In this document: positions 45,919-54,163 of the stretch, piece by piece
Numbering within the stretch: the first letter of the stretch is position 1
Layout: each line of letters starts with the position of its first letter
From: CAWJKP01 sp963843465
GTDB lineage: Bacteria; Planctomycetota; Planctomycetia; Pirellulales; Thermoguttaceae
Length of the DNA stretch: 64,000 nucleotides
Reading direction: 5' to 3'
NCBI GenBank assembly: GCA_963843465.1
Contig: CAWJKP010000002.1
Coordinates: forward strand, 558,001 to 622,000
Program-made: the position numbers and the translations under genes
Notes under the pieces: generated by a model
The model's database searches: none
Seen by the model: only the letters and a program-made list of their open reading frames with translations
What the model was told of the DNA's origin: nothing

Positions 45919-47115
45919 ATGCATGTGACCAAGGCTTTTTGGCGAACGGCTGGCGCCGTCGGGGTCGTGCTCATAAGTCTTGCGGCGACAGCCCAGGAGG
46001 TCACGAAGGGATCTTCGGCCGCTGCGACGATCAACGCCACGGACACCCCGTCGATTGCTACGGCGCCGGGCCACAAGACGGCGCCCAAGGCAGGGCTGGC
46101 CAAAGGGGCTGCGTCCGCCGACGGCGTCCTCGACATGGGCAAGCTGGAAACGGTCACGCAGCGTTATCCCGACGGGAAGGTCAAGGTCGAGCGGGAGGTG
46201 GGCCAGGACGCGGCCGGAAACTTCTTCAGCCAAGGGATCTACAAGTACTACTCCCCCAGCGGCGACGTGCTCAAATCGGGCGAATTCCTCAACGGCAAGC
46301 AGCAGGGGAAATGGACCCAGCAGCTCGCCAAGGACGAGGGCCACCTCTTCTCCGCAGGCCACGACAACCAGTGGTCCGGGCCGTTCACCTCCGAAGCGAC
46401 ATTTCAGGACGGCCGCCTCCACGGCACCTGGACGATCAAGGACAGCCAGGGCCAGAACATCATCCAATGGAGCTTCGACAACGGCATTCGCTCGGGCACC
46501 TGGACCTGGTGGCATTCCAACGGCCAGAAACGCCTCGAAGCGACCTATGTCAACGGGGCCCTCAATGGCGACGTGCTGGAGTGGGACCATGACGGCAAGA
46601 TCGTGAACCAGAACAGCTACATCGACGGCAAGTGCGTCGTCAAGACCGTCGGATGGTACACGCTCGGGCAGAAACACTACGAGGGGACTTACCTCCGCAC
46701 GCCGAACATGCCGCAGGCGACCTACGACTGGTGGAACTCCAAGATCGCCACGTCGGCCAATGCCGCCGCCGCGCCGGACCAGCAGCACGGCGCCTGGACC
46801 GAGTGGTACCCCAGCGGAAACAAGAAGACCGAGGGACAGTATGACCGCGGCGTCTCTACGGGCAAGTTCACCTGGTGGTACGAGAATGGCCAGGAGCAAG
46901 CCGAAGGCGAGTATGAAGCCGGCCAGAAGACCGGTACTTGGACTACCTGGCATTCCAACGGGCTGAAGGAGTCCCTCGGCGAATACAAGGCGGGCAAGCT
47001 GGTGACGAAGTTGATGCACTGGGCGGCGGACGGCAAGCTGGTCGAATCGCAGGAACCCCAGCAGCCCACCCCCGCTGCTCCGCGAGTGAGTCAGCGGGCA
47101 AGCCGGTTCCGTTGA
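45919..47115 (+). CDS. Secreted YwqK/MORN-like repeat protein
   Basis: ATG 45919 follows CAGGAGA at a good ribosome-site distance and opens a signal peptide (AFWRTAGAVGVVLISLAATA). The 398-aa protein has at least six MORN-like repeats, seen as YSPSGDVLKSGEFLNGKQQG, HSNGQKRLEATYVNGALNG, YPSGNKKTEGQYDRGVSTG and HSNGLKESLGEYKAGKL. The C-terminal tail is Pro/Arg rich. Repeats of this type occur in proteins annotated as YwqK antitoxins, but an exported protein with no adjacent toxin gene is unlikely to be one. Role unknown; probably a binding protein in the periplasm. A strong hairpin terminator lies 75 bases after the stop. Confidence 0.7.
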   Translation: MHVTKAFWRTAGAVGVVLISLAATAQEVTKGSSAAATINATDTPSIATAPGHKTAPKAGLAKGAASADGVLDMGKLETVTQRYPDGKVKVEREVGQDAAGNFFSQGIYKYYSPSGDVLKSGEFLNGKQQGKWTQQLAKDEGHLFSAGHDNQWSGPFTSEATFQDGRLHGTWTIKDSQGQNIIQWSFDNGIRSGTWTWWHSNGQKRLEATYVNGALNGDVLEWDHDGKIVNQNSYIDGKCVVKTVGWYTLGQKHYEGTYLRTPNMPQATYDWWNSKIATSANAAAAPDQQHGAWTEWYPSGNKKTEGQYDRGVSTGKFTWWYENGQEQAEGEYEAGQKTGTWTTWHSNGLKESLGEYKAGKLVTKLMHWAADGKLVESQEPQQPTPAAPRVSQRASRFR

Positions 47116-47189
47116 GCCACCCACGCTGCCGTCTCAACCTCGCGGCACGGCGGACATCGCTTGGACAACGCGTTCAATACGCTCGACGA

Positions 47190-47227
47190 AAAACCCCCGC
47201 AGTCGCATCTTGCGACCCGGGGGTTTT
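47190..47227. terminator. Bidirectional rho-independent terminator
   Basis: AAAACCCCCG (47190-47199) pairs with CGGGGGTTTT (47218-47227), and the stem continues inside with GTCGCA/TGCGAC around a TCT loop. The A run and T run serve both strands. It ends the YwqK-like gene and, from the other side, the Nudix gene. Confidence 0.85.
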
Positions 47228-47356
47228 GTGTTGCCGGCGGCGTTGATCTTGCCCGGGCCCGTAGGCTCGTCTATGGACTTGACTTCCCTGGACCGCCCCT
47301 TCAGACTCACGGCAACGCCGTCAACCTGAGTCCGGCGTGGACTGGACCTCCAACGG

Positions 47357-47842
47357 CTACCCGGCGTCTGGTACTGGATTCCCAGGCTGCAACAGTCCTG
47401 CAAGTTCGTCCAGCAGCCCTTCCTGCCCGGCCTTGATCTTCTTCCTCGCCGTTGTCAGATCGAAGAACTCGGCCCGGTCGATCTCGGGGAACTCCTGCTG
47501 CTGCCCCGAGTGTGGCGGCCATTCCATCGTGAACGTGTTGCTCCTGACGGCCTGGGTGTCGCAATCGCCCAGGAAAGCCCAGGCGTGAACGACCTTGCCG
47601 CCCTTTTGCTTGACGGGCTTGAGCGGGATGAACGGGCCTTGGGGCTTCACTCCCGTTTCCTCCTCGAACTCTCGCTGAGCGGTGAGGAGTAGATCTTCGT
47701 CGGCGTCGGGTTCGCCCTTGGGAATCGACCAGGCCCCATCGTCCTTGTTGACGAAGTAGGGACCGCCAGGATGCGCCAGCAGGACTTGGACGCTGCCGTT
47801 GCAGATGCGGTACATCAGCAGACCGGCGCTGAGTCGGGGCAT
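47357..47842 (-). CDS. Nudix hydrolase
   Basis: I start at ATG 47842 (MPRLSAGLLMYRICNGSVQV), since upstream codons lack family similarity. The Nudix box fits exactly: G-EPDAD-E-7x-REFEEETGV, with the Glu residues that hold the metal. GAWSIPKGEPD and the C-terminal EWPPHSGQQQEFPEIDRAEF match the subfamily of MutT-like proteins of about 160 aa that hydrolyse nucleoside diphosphate derivatives. Substrate cannot be read. It is divergent from csrA (start 48009). Confidence 0.9.
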   Translation of the reverse strand: MPRLSAGLLMYRICNGSVQVLLAHPGGPYFVNKDDGAWSIPKGEPDADEDLLLTAQREFEEETGVKPQGPFIPLKPVKQKGGKVVHAWAFLGDCDTQAVRSNTFTMEWPPHSGQQQEFPEIDRAEFFDLTTARKKIKAGQEGLLDELAGLLQPGNPVPDAG

Positions 47843-48008
47843 GGTCGCCTTATACGAGAGCAAGCAAGCTGAACAAAGCACCAGGCTTGACGGGCTGCCG
47901 GCCTGTGCTATGTTGTCCATTCTGGCGGGAAGGAGGCTGCCGAGCAATGGACGCAGCAAGGCAGGACGCCGGGCTACTCCCATGCTTTCTCACCGAGGAG
48001 CAGAACCA

Positions 48009-48194
48009 ATGCTGATCATGCCCTGCAAGAAAAATGAAGGCGTCGTCATCGGGGACAGTATCATCGTGACCGTGATCGAGATCCGTGGCGACAAGGTTCG
48101 CCTCGGGATTGAGTACCCGCCAGAAGTGTCCGTTCACAGGAAAGAAGTGTACGACGCGATTCACCGAGCGCCAAGGCAGGACGAACCCGTATGA
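48009..48194 (+). CDS. csrA: CsrA-type RNA-binding regulator with altered N-terminal binding strand
   Basis: The 61-aa protein from ATG 48009 (after GAGGAG) follows the CsrA fold: NEGVVIGDSIIVTVIEIRGD, VRLGIEYPPEVSVHRKEVYD. CsrA dimers bind GGA motifs in mRNA leaders and block or protect translation. The key C-terminal Arg in VHRKEVY is kept. The first strand, normally LxLSRK, reads MLIMPCKKN, so Arg6 has become Cys and Ser5 Pro. Arg6 is a known RNA contact in other CsrA proteins, so this copy may bind RNA more weakly or with altered choice. Upstream 166 bases are shared with the divergent Nudix gene. Confidence 0.85.
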   Translation: MLIMPCKKNEGVVIGDSIIVTVIEIRGDKVRLGIEYPPEVSVHRKEVYDAIHRAPRQDEPV

Positions 48195-48216
48195 CGGTTC
48201 CCCTGACGCGCGGCGA

Positions 48217-48633
48217 CTAGCGGTGATACCCGCCATAGCCTCCGTGCCAATACCCGCCGAAGCCGCCAAAGCCGACGGAGATTCCACCCCCATAGTATGG
48301 ATAAGGGTAAGCATATCCGTAAGGGTACGGAGCATAGTAGGGCTGGGGAACCGCGTAGGTTTGATACGGGTAGACGGGGACGCTGGCTTGCGGGGGCGCA
48401 CCGGGGCTTACCCATTGGCCGTTCACGTAGCACAGCCAACGATTATCCGGCGTCCAGTACCACCAATAGCCGTTGTAGAACCGGTAGCGCGACGAATCCC
48501 CGCTGGTGGCATAGTTGGTGCTTGTCGCGTCCGGGGCCGCAACCCCTACCGGAGGGTCCGCCGCGCTGGCTGCGCCGACTTGCAAAGCCGTCGCGATCAA
48601 GCCTACCCCAAGAGCAAGAAGAAGAGCTTTCAT
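48217..48633 (-). CDS. Small secreted Tyr/Gly/Pro-rich protein
   Basis: The 138-aa protein has a clear signal peptide (MKALLLALGVGLIATALQVG to ASA). The mature part begins with a WW-like stretch (YRFYNGYWWYWTPDNRWLCY) and ends in low-complexity YPY and GGF repeats (YYAPYPYGYAYPYPYYGG). Proteins of this make-up are common in planctomycetes and of unknown role; they may be wall- or surface-associated. It is convergent with csrA, with stops 22 bases apart. Confidence 0.6.
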   Translation of the reverse strand: MKALLLALGVGLIATALQVGAASAADPPVGVAAPDATSTNYATSGDSSRYRFYNGYWWYWTPDNRWLCYVNGQWVSPGAPPQASVPVYPYQTYAVPQPYYAPYPYGYAYPYPYYGGGISVGFGGFGGYWHGGYGGYHR

Positions 48634-48651
48634 GGGTTCCGTCTCCTAAAC

Positions 48652-48741
48652 GGCCTTGTCGAAAAACTACAACCTATTGTGGTCCAGCCGGGCCGAAACG
48701 GCGGTTTGTACCACAACCTGTAGTGGTTGCTCGACAAGGCC
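48652..48741. repeat. Inverted repeat with GGCCTTGTCGA ends
   Basis: GGCCTTGTCG (48652-48661) is inverted at 48731-48741 (CGACAAGGCC), with inner stem segments (ACTACAACC / ACCTGTAGT and TTGTGGT / ACCACAA). It lies upstream of the YG-rich gene and the hemerythrin gene, which diverge from here. Confidence 0.65.
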
Positions 48742-48906
48742 CTCCTAAACTGCCGATCTCTCCGGAAGAACGAGCACGCCGCACGATTGTAGCACACAGC
48801 CAAGCCTGGTGGAACAACAACTCGTTCAGCCCACCTCGCCGGGGCGCAAGGGGTGCCGGAAAAAGCTAGACTTAGGTAGCCTGTCACCCCAAAGAGGAAC
48901 CGCCTC

Positions 48907-49314
48907 ATGAGCCTTCCCTACGTCGTTTGGAGAGAGTTCTACTCGGTCGGCAACCAGGAGCTCGATCAGCAACATAAGGCCCTTCTGAAGATCGTCAACG
49001 ATTTGTTCACCGCCGCGGGCGCGGACGCCGACCACCAGATAGTGCGGGACGGGTTGGAGCGACTGTACCAGTACACGCTGAGCCATTTCGAGCAGGAGGA
49101 ACGGCTCATGCGGCAGGCGCGGTTCCCGGACTATGCCGCCCACAAGGCCATCCATGATCTTATGAGGGAAGAGACCGGCCGGCTGCGGCGGACCTGGACC
49201 AGCACCACCGGGGCCGAGCTTCTCACGTACCTGAAAAACTGGTGGCTCAACCACATCTGCGCCAAAGACAAGCAGTACGCTCCTTTCGTGACGCACGAGG
49301 CGTGCCCTACCTGA
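48907..49314 (+). CDS. Bacteriohemerythrin
   Basis: The 135-aa protein has all diiron ligand motifs in order: His in QELDQQHKALL, His and Glu in SHFEQEERLM, two His in HKAIHDLM, and His with Asp in NHICAKDKQY. It should bind O2 reversibly and act in oxygen storage, delivery or sensing in the cytoplasm. There is no fused signalling domain. It is convergent with the PAP2 gene; the two stop codons abut at 49314/49315. Confidence 0.93.
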   Translation: MSLPYVVWREFYSVGNQELDQQHKALLKIVNDLFTAAGADADHQIVRDGLERLYQYTLSHFEQEERLMRQARFPDYAAHKAIHDLMREETGRLRRTWTSTTGAELLTYLKNWWLNHICAKDKQYAPFVTHEACPT

Positions 49315-49962
49315 CTATCCCGGCTCGGGGGGTCTCCAGCCGGAACAGGCGCCCCATCCGGCGCCCGTCGCGCAGCCCAGGATGACGCCGGCGACCACGT
49401 CGCCGAGAAAGTGGTAGTTCATGCCCACCAACGCCGCGCACGGGCAGAGGCAGACCATCGCATACCACCATCGCCAGCGGGGATAGCCAAGCCAGAGGAT
49501 CCACGTCACGGAGCAGATCACGGCCGCATGTCCCGAGGGAAAAGAGTCGTAAGCGACGCCCCAGTGAAAGGGGTGGAAACCGTAGACGCCGCTGGCGATC
49601 AAGGAGGGGTTGTTCTCCGGCCAGGTCTCCGGCCAGGTGCGACCGCATCCCCATTTCAGCAACTGCTTGAGCACCGTGACCGCCACCAGATCGGCAGAGA
49701 TCGCCAAGAGCACGGTTTGCAGGCGGCCGCCAGGCCTCCACGCCCACCACACCACCACGGCCATGATCCCCAGCGGCGAGATGGTCTTCACCCAACGGGA
49801 GACCCACGGAGGCCATAGCAAGAATCGCTGCGGGAAGAAGCGGTGGTTGTGTACGAACCAGGCCACGGGCCGGTCCACGACGAAGTAGCAAGCCACCACC
49901 AGAACCAGCCCCAAGATCAGTGCGATGAGTGTTTTGCTCAGAAGCGTCCGCTGCATCGTCAT
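49315..49962 (-). CDS. PAP2-family membrane phosphatase
   Basis: The 215-aa protein has about five membrane segments (LIALILGLVLVVACYFVV, GIMAVVVWWAW, SVTWILWLGY, YAMVCLCPCAALVGM). It has the three PAP2 motifs: KQLLKWGCGRTWP (K-x6-RP-like), YDSFPSGHA (PSGH) and GMNYHFLGDVVAG (SR-x5-H-x3-D-like). The active His lies in PSGH. Such enzymes remove phosphate from undecaprenyl pyrophosphate, phosphatidate or phosphatidylglycerol phosphate at the membrane. Which lipid is used here is not evident. Confidence 0.87.
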   Translation of the reverse strand: MTMQRTLLSKTLIALILGLVLVVACYFVVDRPVAWFVHNHRFFPQRFLLWPPWVSRWVKTISPLGIMAVVVWWAWRPGGRLQTVLLAISADLVAVTVLKQLLKWGCGRTWPETWPENNPSLIASGVYGFHPFHWGVAYDSFPSGHAAVICSVTWILWLGYPRWRWWYAMVCLCPCAALVGMNYHFLGDVVAGVILGCATGAGWGACSGWRPPEPG

Positions 49963-49981
49963 CCGTCTCGGGCTCCTACTT

Positions 49982-50036
49982 AGCTATCAGCGGTCAGCTA
50001 TCAGCGGTCAGCAGGCGATGCTGACCGCTGATAGCT
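49982..50036. repeat. Direct and inverted repeat of AGCTATCAGCGGTCAGC
   Basis: The unit GCTATCAGCGGTCA appears twice in a row (49983-50010) and inverted at 50020-50036. It can form alternative hairpins. It separates the divergent PAP2 and ruvC genes. Confidence 0.8.
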
Positions 50037-50146
50037 GATTGCTGCTGGTGGGCCGGCGGCCGCCAAGGCGGCCTTGTTCCACCCTACGACTATACAGGAC
50101 TTTTGCCGCTTTGCGTCGGCTTGCCAACGATCGAAATCGCGGTACA

Positions 50147-50680
50147 ATGACGCCAAACGCCATGCCGCCCTCCCCGCCCCCGCAGATCGAGTCGCCCCTG
50201 AGGATCCTGGGGATCGACCCGGGGCTCAATATTACGGGCTACGCCGTGTTGGAGGCGCTGGACGGGAAGCTGAAGGTCTGCGAAGCGGGGATCGTGCGGG
50301 GGAAGTCCAAGGGCTCGCTGGCCCTGCGGCTGGCGGAGATCCACGCGGGCGTGGCCGAGGTGATCGCCTCGCTGCGGCCGTCGGCGTTGGCCCTGGAGGA
50401 GATTTACTCGCACTACGCGCGTCCGCGGACGGCGATTCTCATGGGCCACGCCCGGGGGGTGATCTGCTTGGCCGGCGTCCAGGCCGGGATTCCCGTGGTC
50501 CACTATGCCTCGACGCAAGTCAAGCGGATCCTCACCGGCGCGGGCCGGGCCTCCAAGGCCCAGGTGCAGGCGGCCATCCAGCGCGAGTTGCGACTGGCCA
50601 ATCTGCCCGAGCCGGCCGACGTGGCCGACGCCCTGGCGATCGCCCTTTGTCATTATTATCTTAAGGACAAGCCGCGTTGA
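50147..50680 (+). CDS. ruvC: Holliday junction resolvase RuvC
   Basis: I start at ATG 50147 (177 aa); ATG 50162 gives 172 aa, nearer the family norm of 173. The catalytic acids are visible: Asp in LGIDPGLNITGYAV, Glu in LALEEIYSHYARP, and the DxxD pair in ADVADALAIALCHYYL. It cuts four-way DNA junctions made by RecA together with RuvAB. It overlaps ruvA by four bases (TTGA). ruvB is not in this window. Confidence 0.95.
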   Translation: MTPNAMPPSPPPQIESPLRILGIDPGLNITGYAVLEALDGKLKVCEAGIVRGKSKGSLALRLAEIHAGVAEVIASLRPSALALEEIYSHYARPRTAILMGHARGVICLAGVQAGIPVVHYASTQVKRILTGAGRASKAQVQAAIQRELRLANLPEPADVADALAIALCHYYLKDKPR

Positions 50681-51306
50681 TCACGAAAGTTACCGGACAA
50701 CTGGTGGCCGTCAGCGGCGACGAGCTGACGCTGAAGGTTGGGCCCTACGAGCACCAGGTGCTGATCCCCGAGTTCACCCGGCGGCAGTTGCAGGCCGAGC
50801 TGCAGCGGGAGATCAGCCTCTACACCATCGAGTACCTCGAGGGCAACCCCATGCAGGGACGAATGACGCCCCGGCTGATCGGCTTCTTGAGCGAGGTCGA
50901 GAAGGAGTTCTTCGAGCTGATCTGCTCGGTCGACGGCGTGGGCGTCCGCAAGGCGCTGCGGGCGATGGTCCGGCCGGTGAAGGAGGTGGCCGTGGCCATC
51001 GAGGAGCAGGACATCAAGGGTCTTTCCGCTCTGCCCGGCGTAGGGCCGGCCACCGCCGAGCGGATGATCGCCAAGCTGCGGCGAAAGGTGCCCAAGTTTG
51101 CCCTGATCGCCAGCCGGGAAGAGAAGCACGAGGCCGAAGTGGAGCCGGACGTGGTCGCCGAGACCTTCGAGCTGCTGCGGACCCTGGGCCATACGGAGAG
51201 CGAAGCGCGGCGGCTGATGGACGCCGCGCTGGCGGAGAAGAAGAAGTATGCCGACGTGCCGACGCTCGTGCAGGCGATCTACCAGCAGAGCCACGGGAAG
51301 CCATGA
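50677..51306 (+). CDS. ruvA: Holliday junction branch migration protein RuvA
   Basis: The start is TTG at 50677, overlapping the ruvC stop as TTGA; translation coupling is likely. The 209-aa protein has the N-terminal OB domain (MITKVTGQLVAVSGDELTLK), the helix-hairpin-helix pair (GVGVRKALRAM and LSALPGVGPATAERMIAKLR) and the flexible C-terminal domain III (ETFELLRTLGHTESEARRLM) that binds RuvB. Length matches the family (about 203). Confidence 0.95.
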   Translation: MITKVTGQLVAVSGDELTLKVGPYEHQVLIPEFTRRQLQAELQREISLYTIEYLEGNPMQGRMTPRLIGFLSEVEKEFFELICSVDGVGVRKALRAMVRPVKEVAVAIEEQDIKGLSALPGVGPATAERMIAKLRRKVPKFALIASREEKHEAEVEPDVVAETFELLRTLGHTESEARRLMDAALAEKKKYADVPTLVQAIYQQSHGKP

Positions 51307-51668
51307 GCTTCCGCTTGTTCTGACGCGACGCTACAGGCGCTTCGCCGAGCGACCCCCTGGGCTGAAGGCCATCAAACACTTTAGGTGGGCATATATATAG
51401 TCTTTAGAGTGGTAACTCCCTCTCGGACGCGACAGTTTTTCTCCCAACCCATACCACCTTAACGGGGTACCGCAATACTATTTGTCGTCGTCAAAAAAAG
51501 AATGCCTTGCTGTTTTTTGCCGGGAGGCGAATTATAGTGGGGTGGAATCCATTGCTTTTTCGACACGACCGGCAGATCAAAAGCTGCTCCCTTTGCGGCA
51601 GGCTCGCCGAGCCGATAAGCTGAAGTGGCGTATCTGTCCTAGGGGGGCGGCACGACCTTCGTCCCTGG
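51307..51668. other. Gap with no recognisable gene
   Basis: I see no gene, hairpin or repeat family here. The DNA is less GC-rich than its surroundings (runs such as TATATATAG and AAAAAAAG) and probably holds the promoter of the secreted protein encoded next. Confidence 0.4.
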
Positions 51669-52546
51669 GTGGTGGAAAGCGTGAACACGCGGCTGCTGAC
51701 GCTTGGCGGCATGATGCTGGTGCTGCTGGCCGGTATGGCCCTGGGTAGGGGTCTGGCCGACGGGCCCGGCATTACGCGCAGGCATCATCCCTGGGGCCGC
51801 TTCGCGCCCGGGGCCTGGAAACTGGTCCGCGTCGATACCTACGAAGGCGATGCCAAGGCGGTCAGCAGCAGCACCGAGACCAAGACCACGCTGCAATGTC
51901 TGGCGCCAGACGGGGTGTCGCTGATGATTGAAGTCGCCGTCGAGGTCGGGGGCAAACAGTTTGAAACCCAGCCCCAGGTTGTCAAGCAGGGCTTCGACGG
52001 CGAGTTGTCCACGCCCGGCGCCGTCGTCAAGGACCTCGGACCGGGGCAGGTGACCGTTCAGGGCCGGAAAATCGACTGCCGGGTCGAGCAAGTTGCGGTC
52101 GAAGACGCCTCCAGCCGGACGCTGACCAAGATCTATTATTCCGACGCGGTTGAGCCCTACGTCCTTCGCCGCGAGTCGATCAAGAGCGACCGGGAAGGCA
52201 AGACGCTCTCGGAGACCACGGTCGAGGTGACGGCGTTGGACGTGCTCCAGAACGTCCTCACCGACAAACATGGCCGCGTGGACCGGCGGCGTGCGTCCAG
52301 TGTCAAGGCCGTCTTGAAAACCCCCAAGGGAACCACCACCAAGCTGGAGATGACCTCGCCGACGTGCCCGGCGGCGTCTTCCGCAATACGCTCGATGAGA
52401 CGGACAACAAGGGCCACCGCGTTCGCCACAGCGTCTTGACGCTGGTCGACTACGGGCTGAGCCCGGACGACAACCGCGCCGACTCTCTCCGCTACCGCCG
52501 GCCGGGCCGCTTCCGCGGCAAGGCCTACCGCGTCTCCAGCCGCTAA
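51669..52546 (+). CDS. Secreted protein of unknown function, one frame break
   Basis: The start is GTG (51669 or 51681), followed by a signal peptide (RLLTLGGMMLVLLAGMALG). The mature protein reads GAWKLVRVDTYEGDAKAVSS, VGGKQFETQPQVVKQGF, KIDCRVEQVAVEDASSRTLT and later VLKTPKGTTTKLEM. Near 52356-52357 one base seems to be missing; after repair it continues ADVPGGVFRNTLDETDNKGH to YRVSSR at 52546. The joined length is about 292 aa. No known domain is recognised; the repeated beta-strand pattern suggests a lipid- or polymer-binding sandwich. Its stop lies at the guaB promoter. Confidence 0.6.
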
Positions 52547-52575
52547 TTGCACTGGCGGCGGAAATCTCTGATAAT
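52547..52575 (+). promoter_or_regulatory. Promoter of guaB
   Basis: TTGCAC (52547-52552), a 17-base spacer and GATAAT (52570-52575) give a good sigma70-type promoter 41 bases before the GTG start at 52616. Because ATG 52574 lies within this -10 box, it cannot be the start when this promoter is used. Confidence 0.55.
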
Positions 52576-52615
52576 GACGGGTTTCCCCTGTCAAACTTCA
52601 GAGGAGTGGACGCGC

Positions 52616-54091
52616 GTGCAAGAGAAACTCAAATACCGGGCGGTGACCTTTGACGACGTGTTGCTCGAGCCCCGCTACAGCAACGTCGTCCCCGCGGAGG
52701 TCGATGTCGGCACCAGCCTCACCAAGCGGATCCGGCTGACGATCCCGCTGCTCAGTTCCCCCATGGATACCGTCACCGAGAGTGCCATGGCCATTGCCTT
52801 GGCTCAGGAGGGGGGAATCGGCGTCATCCACAAGAACATGTCCATCGACCGCCAAGCGGCCGAGGTGCTCAAAGTCAAACGCAGCGCCAACGGCATTATC
52901 TACAACCCCGCCACGCTCCCCCCCGACGCTACCGTGGAACGGGCCCACGAGCTGATGGACCAGTACAACGTCTCGGGCGTCCCCATTACCGACCGGAACC
53001 GCCGCCTGGTAGGGATCCTCACGCGTCGCGACCTGCGATTCTTGGCAAACTGGGACCTTCGCGTCTCCGAGGTGATGACCCATGAGAATCTGGTCACGGC
53101 ACAGGGGACCGTAACGCTTGAGGAAGCTGAGAAGATTTTAATGGAAAAAAAGGTGGAGAAGCTTCTGCTGGTTGACGAAGATTTTAGGCTGACAGGACTG
53201 ATCACCATCAAGGACATCGATATGATGCGCCGCTTCCCCAACGCCTGTAAAGATGGGCAAGGCAGGCTGAGAGTAGGGGCTGCGGTCGGCGTCCACGACC
53301 TGGATCGGGTCGAGCGCTTGATCGAGCAGGACGTCGACGTCCTGGTGGTCGACAGCGCCCACGGCCACTCGTCCAATGTGATCCAGACCGTTCGGGCCAT
53401 CAAGAAGAAATGGGATATCGACGTGGTCGCGGGAAATGTAGGCACCGAGGAAGGGTGCCGAGACCTGATCGCTGCCGGGGCCGACGCCGTCAAGGTGGGC
53501 ATCGGACCAGGCTCGATCTGTACGACCCGGGTCGTCTCGGGAGTCGGCGTGCCGCAGATCACCGCTATTTTCCGCACTGCCCAGGCTGCCAAGGAGTCGG
53601 CGACCCCCGTCATTGCCGACGGAGGCGTCCGCTACTCGGGCGACATCACCAAGGCCCTCGCCGCCGGCGCCCACGCGGTGATGATCGGCGGCCTGTTTGC
53701 CGGGCTGGAAGAGAGTCCCGGCGCCCGCATCCTCTACCACGGCCGGACTTTCAAGGTCTACCGCGGAATGGGCTCCTTGGGGGCCATGGTCCAAGGCTCC
53801 AGCGAGCGCTACCGGCAGACCCGCGACGACCGCCCGGATAAATTGGTCCCCGAAGGCGTGGAAGGACGTGTGGCGTACAAGGGCTATCTCAGCCCCTTCG
53901 TATATCAGCTCGTGGGGGGATTACGGGCTGGTATGGGTTATTGCGGAACTCGGACCATCGAAGAACTGCGAACGCAAACGCACTTCATGCAGGTCACACC
54001 AGCCAGTGTGCGGGAGAGTCATCCTCATGACGTCACGATTACCCAGGAAGCCCCCAACTATACGACCGAGCACCCGATCGATGAGGGTTGA
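52616..54091 (+). CDS. guaB: Inosine-5'-monophosphate dehydrogenase
   Basis: I choose GTG 52616 (VQEKLKYRAVTFDDVLLEPR), preceded by GAGGAG and downstream of the promoter at 52547-52575. The 491-aa enzyme has the TIM barrel interrupted by two CBS domains (about residues 90-210), the catalytic Cys in GPGSICTTRVVSGVG, the flap with RYRQ, and the C-terminal GLRAGMGYCGTRTIEEL. It oxidises IMP to XMP with NAD, the committed step of GTP synthesis. The sequence is intact. Confidence 0.96.
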   Translation: MQEKLKYRAVTFDDVLLEPRYSNVVPAEVDVGTSLTKRIRLTIPLLSSPMDTVTESAMAIALAQEGGIGVIHKNMSIDRQAAEVLKVKRSANGIIYNPATLPPDATVERAHELMDQYNVSGVPITDRNRRLVGILTRRDLRFLANWDLRVSEVMTHENLVTAQGTVTLEEAEKILMEKKVEKLLLVDEDFRLTGLITIKDIDMMRRFPNACKDGQGRLRVGAAVGVHDLDRVERLIEQDVDVLVVDSAHGHSSNVIQTVRAIKKKWDIDVVAGNVGTEEGCRDLIAAGADAVKVGIGPGSICTTRVVSGVGVPQITAIFRTAQAAKESATPVIADGGVRYSGDITKALAAGAHAVMIGGLFAGLEESPGARILYHGRTFKVYRGMGSLGAMVQGSSERYRQTRDDRPDKLVPEGVEGRVAYKGYLSPFVYQLVGGLRAGMGYCGTRTIEELRTQTHFMQVTPASVRESHPHDVTITQEAPNYTTEHPIDEG

Positions 54092-54101
54092 CGCTTCACA
54101 T

Positions 54102-54163
54102 GTACTCCTCACGCTCCGCGTGAGGTTCCCTCGGTTCGACCTCACGCGGAGCGTGAAGAGTAC
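54102..54163. repeat. Inverted-repeat element, family I
   Basis: Arms of 25 bp (54102-54126 and 54139-54163) share CTCACGCTCCGCGTGAGG with one mismatch, loop 12 bases. Each arm has its own hairpin (TCACGC/GCGTGA). The element begins 11 bases after the guaB stop, and its right arm contains the GTG at 54153 that is the likely start of the next gene. Confidence 0.85.

Noticed and set aside
45919..47115. YwqK-like protein as the immunity partner of the RHS tip
   Set aside because: It has a signal peptide, lies more than 5 kb away behind unrelated genes, and is not paired with a toxin gene.
54130..54150. tRNA T-loop-like string GGTTCGACCTC
   Set aside because: It is the loop and arm of inverted-repeat element I; no acceptor or anticodon stem can be drawn around it.
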